Assembly: GCF_002803515.1 (NCBI RefSeq)
Contig: NZ_PHQX01000001.1
Location: forward strand, 124,001-188,000
DNA length: 64,000 bases
Source: Stenotrophomonas lactitubi
GTDB taxonomy: Bacteria > Pseudomonadota > Gammaproteobacteria > Xanthomonadales > Xanthomonadaceae
Reading direction: 5' to 3'
Shown here: positions 58,345 to 64,000 of the stretch, one piece after another
Layout: each line of letters starts with the position of its first letter
Numbering within the stretch: position 1 is the stretch's first letter
The notes under the pieces: model-generated
The model's input: the letters and a program-made list of their open reading frames with translations, nothing else
Told to the model about the DNA's origin: nothing
Databases searched by the model: none
Program-made: the position numbers and the translations under genes

Positions 58345-60821
58345 GGGATCAGATTCGGATCGTAGTCATCGCGGGTCGCGCCGGTGTTGCTGGGCGGCAC
58401 GAGATAGAGGTCGTCGCGGTTGTAGCCGAGGATAGCACGGCGCAAAGTGCGGTCCGTGTCCTGGCCGAGGGAGCTCAAGCCCTTGAGCACGAACTCGAGC
58501 TGGATGGAGTTGTTCATTTCGCCTTCGCGGTTGCGCACGTAGCGGCGGGCCACGGCGCGCACGGCCAGGCAGCAGCTGTCCCACTGTACGCCACCGATGA
58601 TCTCCAGCGGTTCCTTGTCCTGGATCGAGTAGTAATAACGGCCCACCAGGCTCCAGCGCTCGTTCAGCGGGTACAGGAACGACAGGTCGGCCTGTTCCAG
58701 CAGGGTGCGGTCGTGCTTGTTGGCGGTGGCCGGGGCGCCGGAATTGATGCGGTAACGGTAGGTCAGGTTGACCACGCCGTCGTTGGACATCAGGTAGCGG
58801 GCACGGACGCTGGCCAGATCCTCGCGCTTGTACTTGGGATCCCACTGGTAGGTGGCGCCCAGCGTCCAGCGGTCGTTGATCATGTAGTTGCCGTCGGCGA
58901 TCCAGGCCGACTTGCCCTTTTCCACCGGCGCGCCACCGGGGGTCACGGACACCCGCGATTCGTCGAAGTACTGGATCTGGCCGATGGAGGCCGAGAAGCG
59001 TTCCTTGCCGGTGGTCTGGTCGATGAAGCGGGTGCTCAGGGCCATGGTCAGCTGGTTGGCGTCGTTCTGGCGATCAGCGCCCGTATAACGCGAATCGCGG
59101 AACAGCTGGCCCCAGCTGAAGGTGAAGTCGCGGGTATCGAAGATCGGCAGCTCGTCCTGATCGCGGTAGGGCGTGCGCAGGTAGAACAGGCGCGGCTCCA
59201 GGGTCTGCAGGAACGACTTGCCACCGATCTTCGTCTCACGATCGAAGAACAGGCCGGCGTCGAGGCTGGCGATCGGCAGGCTGCGGCTGGGCGAGGTATT
59301 GCCGCGCAGCTGTTCCGGCGTGGCCGTGTTCGGATCGATGCCCTGCGAGACCAGGATGCTCCTGCGGGTGGCATCGGCCAACCCGCGGTCCAGCTCGTAG
59401 CCGGTGTAACGGTAGGCCAGGGTCGGGGTGACGTACCAGGCCGCGCCGCTGATCGGGAACGACACGTAGGGCTTCACATCCAGGCGCGAGCCGCCGTAAA
59501 TGCGCTGGGTCTGGCCGTTGCGCGTGTACTGCAGGTCGGGACCGGCCTCGGCGCCGTACTTGAAGTTGATGTCGTCGTGGGTGAAGCGCACGGCCTCGGC
59601 ATAGACACCGGTCTCCAGCCACGGCAGCAGCGGCTTGTCCCAGTTGAGGAACAGGCGTGGCTGCCGGTTGTAAGGCAGCGCGCTCTCGTTGAGGGTGTAG
59701 TCGGTCAGCTGCCAGCGGTCGGCCATGATGCCGGCCGTCCAGTTCTTGCCGGTGCCATACAGGCCCACGGTGCTCTGCAGGTTCGAGGCGGTGACACCTA
59801 CCAGGCGGTTGGCGAAGTCTTCCACGTAGCGCTCGTCGCTGACCCAGGCCAGGTTGGCACGGGCCTGCCAGTGGCTGTCCACGTTGTGGTAGCCACCGAA
59901 TATCACCTGGCCGCGATCGCGGTCGCGCAGCTTGTCGTTGGGCATGAACGCGGTGATCAGTTCGCCGCGGCCGCCTTCATAGAGGTAGCGGAACTCGTTG
60001 TCGAGCATCAGGCCGCGCCGGCTCATGTAGCGCGGGGTCAACGTGTCGTCGTAGTTCGGCGCCAGGTTGAAGTAGATCGGCTGTGCGTAATCGAAACCGT
60101 TGCGCCCGGACATGCCCAGCTGCGGGAACAGCAGGCCTGTCTTGCGCCGGTCATCGATCGGGAACTTGAAGTAGGGCGCCCACAGGATCGGCACCTTGCC
60201 GATCCGCAGTACGGCGTTGCGGGCGGTGCCGAAGCCTTCGTCGTTGTCGACTTCGATCTCCGGCGCCGTCAGCCGCCATACCGGCTGCGACGGGTCGCAG
60301 GTGGTGTAGGTGGAGCGGTGCATCTGCCCGACCGCGCCCTGCAGGTCGACTGATTCGGCTTCGCCATTGCCGCGGCGGGACACCAGCTGGTACTGGATGT
60401 CGGTGATCTTGTGGGTGTCGCTTTCCTGGTTGCCCTCGGCGCGCTTGGCGACCATCCGGATCGAGGCATCCTGGTAACGGACGTTGCCGTCGGCGACGTA
60501 GTTGCCGCTTTCGGTATCGAAGCTGAGCTTGTCGGTGCCGACGAACTGGTCGCCCCGGCGCAGCGCCACATTGCCCTGGTACTGCGGCACGGTGGTGGTG
60601 CCCAGCAGCTGGTCGCCCTCGATGTCGGTGGGCTGCTGTTCGCGCGCAGCGCTGGCGGCAGCCTTGTCCTGGCCGGGCACCGGCGTCGGCGCGTCGGTGA
60701 ACGCAGGGATCACGTCCGTGGCCGGGCAAAGGCCCCAGTTGAGCGGCTTGTCATCGGCCCATGCCGGAAGGCAGACGGCGATGCTCAGGGGCAGGGGAAG
60801 CAGGCGGAGGGCTCGGCGCAC
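58341..60821 (-). CDS. lptD: LPS-assembly protein LptD
   Basis: This 826-residue outer-membrane beta-barrel inserts lipopolysaccharide into the outer leaflet with LptE. It has a signal peptide (RRALRLLPLPLSIAVCLPAWA) and an OstA-like N-terminal jellyroll at about residues 80-200 (DIEGDQLLGTTTVPQYQGNVA then RGDQFVGTDKLS). Cys residues in WGLCPATD and the C-terminal WDSCCLAVRA are positioned for the family disulphides. The barrel ends YDPNLIP. The GTG at 60821 aligns with Xanthomonas LptD; ATG codons at 60863, 60872 and 60914 would give N-terminal extensions. Confidence 0.96.
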   Translation of the reverse strand: MRRALRLLPLPLSIAVCLPAWADDKPLNWGLCPATDVIPAFTDAPTPVPGQDKAAASAAREQQPTDIEGDQLLGTTTVPQYQGNVALRRGDQFVGTDKLSFDTESGNYVADGNVRYQDASIRMVAKRAEGNQESDTHKITDIQYQLVSRRGNGEAESVDLQGAVGQMHRSTYTTCDPSQPVWRLTAPEIEVDNDEGFGTARNAVLRIGKVPILWAPYFKFPIDDRRKTGLLFPQLGMSGRNGFDYAQPIYFNLAPNYDDTLTPRYMSRRGLMLDNEFRYLYEGGRGELITAFMPNDKLRDRDRGQVIFGGYHNVDSHWQARANLAWVSDERYVEDFANRLVGVTASNLQSTVGLYGTGKNWTAGIMADRWQLTDYTLNESALPYNRQPRLFLNWDKPLLPWLETGVYAEAVRFTHDDINFKYGAEAGPDLQYTRNGQTQRIYGGSRLDVKPYVSFPISGAAWYVTPTLAYRYTGYELDRGLADATRRSILVSQGIDPNTATPEQLRGNTSPSRSLPIASLDAGLFFDRETKIGGKSFLQTLEPRLFYLRTPYRDQDELPIFDTRDFTFSWGQLFRDSRYTGADRQNDANQLTMALSTRFIDQTTGKERFSASIGQIQYFDESRVSVTPGGAPVEKGKSAWIADGNYMINDRWTLGATYQWDPKYKREDLASVRARYLMSNDGVVNLTYRYRINSGAPATANKHDRTLLEQADLSFLYPLNERWSLVGRYYYSIQDKEPLEIIGGVQWDSCCLAVRAVARRYVRNREGEMNNSIQLEFVLKGLSSLGQDTDRTLRRAILGYNRDDLYLVPPSNTGATRDDYDPNLIP

Positions 60822-60910
60822 GCGGTTCGGATTCGGGCGAAAACGGACGGTAGCTTGCCCCATCCCTTGCATAGGGGCAATGAAGGCCTCCCCGGATTGC
60901 CGGTTCGGGT

Positions 60911-61849
60911 TCATCCAGGCCCGTTGCCGGAAGGCGTCGCCATCAGTGCCTGCAGATGGGCCACGCTGCACTCGGCCAGGGCCTGCAGGTCGTATCCGCC
61001 CTCCAGCATCGACACCACCCGGCCAGCGGCATGGCGGCGTGCCAGCGCGTGCAGTTCGCGGGTGATCCAGGCGAAATCGTCGGTCTCCAGCATCAGGTCG
61101 GCCTGCGGATCGCGCAGGTGGGCATCGAAGCCGGCCGAGATCAGCAGCAGCTGGGGGCGGAAGTCGTCGATCGCCGGCAGCATCTCGTCGGCCCAGACGT
61201 TGCGGAAGCGGAAGCCACCGCTGCCCGGTGGCAGCAGGATGTTCATCAGGTTGCCGGCGCCGCGGTCACGGCGCAGGCCGGACTCGGGGAACAGCCCTGC
61301 CTGATGGGTGCTGTAGTAGGACACCCGGGCGTCGTGCTGGAAGATGTCCTGGGTGCCGTTGCCGTGGTGGACATCGAAATCGACCACCGCGATCCGCTCC
61401 AGGCCGTGGCGATCGCGGGCGTAGGCGGCGGCGATGGCGATGTTGTTGAGCAGGCAGAAACCCATCGCGGTACTGCTGGTGGCATGGTGGCCGGGCGGGC
61501 GCACCGCGCAGAAGGCCAGTGGATCCTCACCCAGCATCACTGCATCGACGGCCGCGACACCTGCGCCGGCGGCATGCACCGCGGCACTGGCCGAACCCGG
61601 CGAGGTCCAGGTGTCCATGTCCAGCTGGCGCAGCGGTGCGGTCTGCGGTTGCAGCACCAGATCCAGCAGCGCGCTGTCGTGGACCCGGGTCAGTTCGCCA
61701 AACTTGGCCGGTGGCGCTTCGCGCCACTCCAGTTGGCCGGGGAAAGCCTCATGCAGCGCATCGAGCACCACCTGCAGGCGTTGCGGGCATTCAGGATGGC
61801 CAGGGCCGGGATCGTGCAGCAGGCAGGCGGGATGGGTGAAGACCAACAT
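60911..61849 (-). CDS. Histone-deacetylase-family zinc hydrolase
   Basis: This 312-residue enzyme has the HDAC/acetylpolyamine-amidohydrolase signatures: RPPGHHATSSTAMGFCLLNN with the catalytic His pair, VDFDVHHGNGTQDIF with the zinc ligands Asp and His, SAGFDAHLRDPQADL with the third Asp, and LEGGYDLQALA. The length matches class II bacterial amidohydrolases, which act on acetylpolyamines or acetylated small molecules. It follows the cobalamin adenosyltransferase by 6 nt on the same strand. Confidence 0.93.
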   Translation of the reverse strand: MLVFTHPACLLHDPGPGHPECPQRLQVVLDALHEAFPGQLEWREAPPAKFGELTRVHDSALLDLVLQPQTAPLRQLDMDTWTSPGSASAAVHAAGAGVAAVDAVMLGEDPLAFCAVRPPGHHATSSTAMGFCLLNNIAIAAAYARDRHGLERIAVVDFDVHHGNGTQDIFQHDARVSYYSTHQAGLFPESGLRRDRGAGNLMNILLPPGSGGFRFRNVWADEMLPAIDDFRPQLLLISAGFDAHLRDPQADLMLETDDFAWITRELHALARRHAAGRVVSMLEGGYDLQALAECSVAHLQALMATPSGNGPG

Positions 61850-61855
61850 GGCGGC

Positions 61856-62410
61856 TCAGCGCTGGCGATGCTGTGGTTGCCACAGCGCTTCGCCGTGGCC
61901 ATCGGCCCGTGCCAGCACCCGGGCCAGCACGAACAGCAGGTCTGACAGCCGGTTGAGGTACTGCAGCGCTTCGCTGCGTACCGGTTCCACCCGGGCCAGG
62001 GCCACCGTGTCGCGCTCGGCGCGGCGGACCACGGTACGGGCCAGGTGGCAGCGCGCGGCGGCCTCGCCGCCGGCCGGCAGGATGAACTCCTTCAGCATCG
62101 GCAGGTCGGCGTTGTAGTGGTCCAGCTGCTGTTCCAGGGCCGATACGTCGGCGGCGTGGATCGCGGCATGGCCGGGAACGCACAGTTCGGCGCCCAGATC
62201 GAACAGCTGGTGCTGCAGGTGCACGACCAGCGCGCGGATGTCCTCCGGCAGCGGCACGGCGAGCAACAGCCCGAGCGTGGCATTGGCTTCGTCGACGGTG
62301 CCATAGGAGGCAACACGCAGATCGTCCTTGCCGACCCGGCTGCCGTCACCCAGGCCGGTGCTGCCGTCGTCGCCGGTGCGGGTGTAGATGCGCGAGAGGC
62401 GATGACCCAT
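61856..62410 (-). CDS. Cob(I)alamin adenosyltransferase, PduO type
   Basis: This 184-residue enzyme converts cobalamin to adenosylcobalamin. PduO-type features are RIYTRTGDDGSTGLGDGSRV with the ATP-binding loop, SYGTVDEANATLGLLLA, and the C-terminal RTVVRRAERDTVALA then LNRLSDLLFVLARV. ATG 62410 (MGHRLSRIY) fits the family start. It sits between an HDAC-like gene and a membrane-protein gene, all on the minus strand and with short gaps. Confidence 0.93.
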   Translation of the reverse strand: MGHRLSRIYTRTGDDGSTGLGDGSRVGKDDLRVASYGTVDEANATLGLLLAVPLPEDIRALVVHLQHQLFDLGAELCVPGHAAIHAADVSALEQQLDHYNADLPMLKEFILPAGGEAAARCHLARTVVRRAERDTVALARVEPVRSEALQYLNRLSDLLFVLARVLARADGHGEALWQPQHRQR

Positions 62411-62418
62411 GGCGCGGC

Positions 62419-63003
62419 TCAGTGATGGATGTCGCGGCGGGCCTGCAGGAGCTTGAGCACCTGCTCCACGGCCAGCTGCAGTGCGGCGGCCAGGGCCACG
62501 TAGATCGCGGTGGTGCGCAGGTAGGGGCCGAACCACTGTGCGTAGTTCTGCGCCCAGCCGGCCACGGTCGGCTCGGCCACGTTCTGGCTGGTCCAGTAGA
62601 AACCGCCCTGTGCCAGCAGATGGCACAGCGCCACCGACGCCACCAGCAGCAACGCACCCTTGCCCAGCACCGACCACTGCGCACTGCGGTAGTTGCGGCC
62701 CAGCAGCATGCCGCCGGCCCACATGGCGAAGTACGCCGGCAACAGCAGCCAGTAGCCCGGCGACACGCAGTAGTGCTGCCAGAAATCGAGGCCGCTGCTG
62801 CGGATCACGATCCAGTCGACCAGCACCGCGAACACCATCAGCAGCGGGAACGCCCAGCGGGTCCAGCGGGCGAGGTAGAAGCCGCCGATGAAGAACACGG
62901 CCCAGGAGGCGTCCGGGATTGCCGCGAAGTGATTGACGCGGGTCGCCGCCAGCAACAGCACGAGCACTGACAGGACGAAGGCGCGGGGTGCGGAGTCGGA
63001 CAT
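62419..63003 (-). CDS. Conserved hypothetical integral membrane protein
   Basis: This 194-residue protein has five to six hydrophobic segments (for example FVLSVLVLLLAATRV, WAVFFIGGFYLARWTRWAFP and ALLLVASVALCHLLAQGGFYW). It is not recognised. ATG 63003 is chosen; ATG 63036 would add 11 residues. The next gene downstream is cobalamin adenosyltransferase, 8 nt away, and it diverges from ubiH. A link to cobalt or corrinoid uptake is possible, but only from position. Confidence 0.75.
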   Translation of the reverse strand: MSDSAPRAFVLSVLVLLLAATRVNHFAAIPDASWAVFFIGGFYLARWTRWAFPLLMVFAVLVDWIVIRSSGLDFWQHYCVSPGYWLLLPAYFAMWAGGMLLGRNYRSAQWSVLGKGALLLVASVALCHLLAQGGFYWTSQNVAEPTVAGWAQNYAQWFGPYLRTTAIYVALAAALQLAVEQVLKLLQARRDIHH

Positions 63004-63112
63004 GGCGGTGGGGGCCGGAGCGGATTCAGGTTTCATTCTAGCCCGGCGCGACGCTGGGCGCAGGCGGGGCCGTGCCGGGCATGCAGGCGCGGCGAGCGCG
63101 TATCATGCGCCC

Positions 63113-64000
63113 ATGAGTGAACGACATGACGTGCTGATCGTCGGTGGTGGTCTGGTGGGTGCCAGCCTGGCCATCGCCCTGGACCGGCTGGGCCGCGACG
63201 TGGGCCTGCTCGAGGCCAGCCCGGCTGGCGAACTGCCAGCGGTGTTCGACCAGCGCAACCTCAGTTTTGCCGCAGCCACCATCAACGCGCTGACCGCGCT
63301 GGGGGTCATGCAGAAACTGTCGATGGCGCCCGGCCCGATCCGCCGCATCCATGTCAGCCGCGCCGGTGATTTCGGCCGCGTGCAGCTCGATGCAACGGAT
63401 TACGACCGGCCGTGGTTCGGCCAGGTGGTGGTGGCGCGTGATTTCGGCCAGGCGCTGGAAAGCCGGCTGCAGGAGCTGCCACGACTGCGCCGCTACCGGC
63501 CGATGCGTTTCCTTGGTCTGGGCGATGTGATTGATGGTTACCGCCAGGTGCGGGTGGCCGATGACAGCGGCGAGCGCGTGCTGCTGGCGCGACTGGTGGT
63601 CGGTGCCGACGGCACCAGCAGCGGCGTGCGAGATGCGTTGGGCATCGAAGTTGATCGCCACGATTTCCAGCAGACGCTGTTCGTGGCCCGCGTACGCAGC
63701 CAGCGTGCGCCCGATGGCACCGCCTGGGAGCGCTTCACCGATACCGGCCCGACGGCGTTGCTGCCGCGTGGCGACCGCCATTTCGGCACCGTGCATGGCG
63801 TCGCCCGTGACCAGGCCGAAGCGGTGATGGCGCTGGACGACAGCGCGTGGCTGCAGCGCCTGCAGCAGGCCATCGGCTGGCGTGCGGGTCGCCTGCTCGA
63901 CTCTGGTCCGCGCAGCGCCTATCCGCTGATCCAGGTACTGGCGAGCGCGCTGGTGGGGGAGCGCACGGTGCTGCTTGGCAATGCCGCGCAGACCATCCAT
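63113..64000 (+). CDS. ubiH: UbiH-type FAD monooxygenase (3' truncated by window)
   Basis: The first 296 residues are present. The dinucleotide fold begins at residue 6 (HDVLIVGGGLVGASLAIALD), the FAD/NADPH motif is VVGADGTSSGVRDALGI, and the GD box analogue VLLGNAAQTIH lies at the window end. Together these identify a ubiquinone-biosynthesis hydroxylase. The N-terminal sequence and DQRNLSF pattern fit UbiH (2-octaprenyl-6-methoxyphenol hydroxylase) better than UbiF. ATG 63113 is the only close start. It is divergent from the membrane-protein gene. Confidence 0.92.
   Translation, partial: MSERHDVLIVGGGLVGASLAIALDRLGRDVGLLEASPAGELPAVFDQRNLSFAAATINALTALGVMQKLSMAPGPIRRIHVSRAGDFGRVQLDATDYDRPWFGQVVVARDFGQALESRLQELPRLRRYRPMRFLGLGDVIDGYRQVRVADDSGERVLLARLVVGADGTSSGVRDALGIEVDRHDFQQTLFVARVRSQRAPDGTAWERFTDTGPTALLPRGDRHFGTVHGVARDQAEAVMALDDSAWLQRLQQAIGWRAGRLLDSGPRSAYPLIQVLASALVGERTVLLGNAAQTIH

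Noticed and set aside
56035..58365. 776-codon plus-strand open frame opposite pdxA and surA
   Set aside because: Both minus-strand genes are clearly identified. The opposite frame has a low-complexity Gln/Ala/His composition and no domain.
63101..63106. TATCAT as a -10 element for ubiH
   Set aside because: It lies only 7 nt before the start codon, leaving no room for a leader, and no -35 is visible.

Overview
The window is about 64 kb of GC-rich chromosome (roughly two thirds G+C by eye) from a gammaproteobacterium of the order Xanthomonadales, almost certainly Stenotrophomonas (S. maltophilia complex). Three things point there: protein sequences that read as close relatives of Xanthomonas homologues (Ppc, LptD, ApaG, DgkA), an SAH riboswitch in front of ahcY, and at least 25 short palindromes that begin with GTAG, the SMAG/REP repeats typical of S. 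maltophilia. I see no rRNA, tRNA, CRISPR array, prophage, integrase or insertion sequence. The region is mainly core chromosome with a few accessory loci.

Layout. 1-2.2 kb: 3' end of secA, then a Nudix-ThiE-like fusion. 2.3-3.8 kb: metF and a small secreted protein. 4.0-9.9 kb: an alpha/beta hydrolase with a LytS/LytTR two-component pair, converging on a DJ-1-like protein cotranscribed with an OmpR/EnvZ-type pair. 10-12.3 kb: DUF3228, a TonB-C-terminal-like secreted protein, and a YbaK-like deacylase coupled to an unknown protein. 12.5-14.7 kb: a probable type IV secretion antibacterial effector (peptidoglycan-binding domain plus XVIPCD-like tail) with its lipoprotein immunity protein. 14.9-24 kb: ahcY with SAH riboswitch, a secreted S9 peptidase, ppc, a thioesterase and metK. 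24.4-33.8 kb: a PlsC-GNAT bifunctional acyltransferase (OlsF-like) coupled to an LpxH-like phosphoesterase, a YdjM-like membrane protein, a methyltransferase with dusB, a ribokinase/NupC pair and an aldo/keto reductase.

33.8-38.2 kb: a Fur-boxed heme-uptake locus (hemP, TonB-dependent receptor, HemS-like half protein, DUF6607-like protein). 38.4-44.5 kb: a YbbAP-type ABC exporter divergent from tesA, then another two-component pair. 44.7-53.1 kb: an SGNH hydrolase, dgkA, a TerC-family protein, an MFS exporter, a lemA/TPM cluster, and lgt-thyA-folA. 53.1-60.8 kb: the tightly packed minus-strand cell-envelope and housekeeping operon lptD-surA-pdxA-ksgA-apaG-apaH plus a DUF1287 lipoprotein. 60.9-64 kb: an HDAC-like hydrolase, a cobalamin adenosyltransferase, a membrane protein, and divergent ubiH cut by the window end.

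Methyl-cycle genes are unusually concentrated: metF, ahcY (riboswitch-controlled) and metK lie within 21 kb. The most unusual signal is a family of three about 104-nt inverted repeats (44517-44620, 48298-48399, 48550-48653). Each has 25-26-bp arms whose sequence differs between copies but stays self-complementary, and the arms always enclose exactly 52 nt of conserved core. I do not recognise this family.
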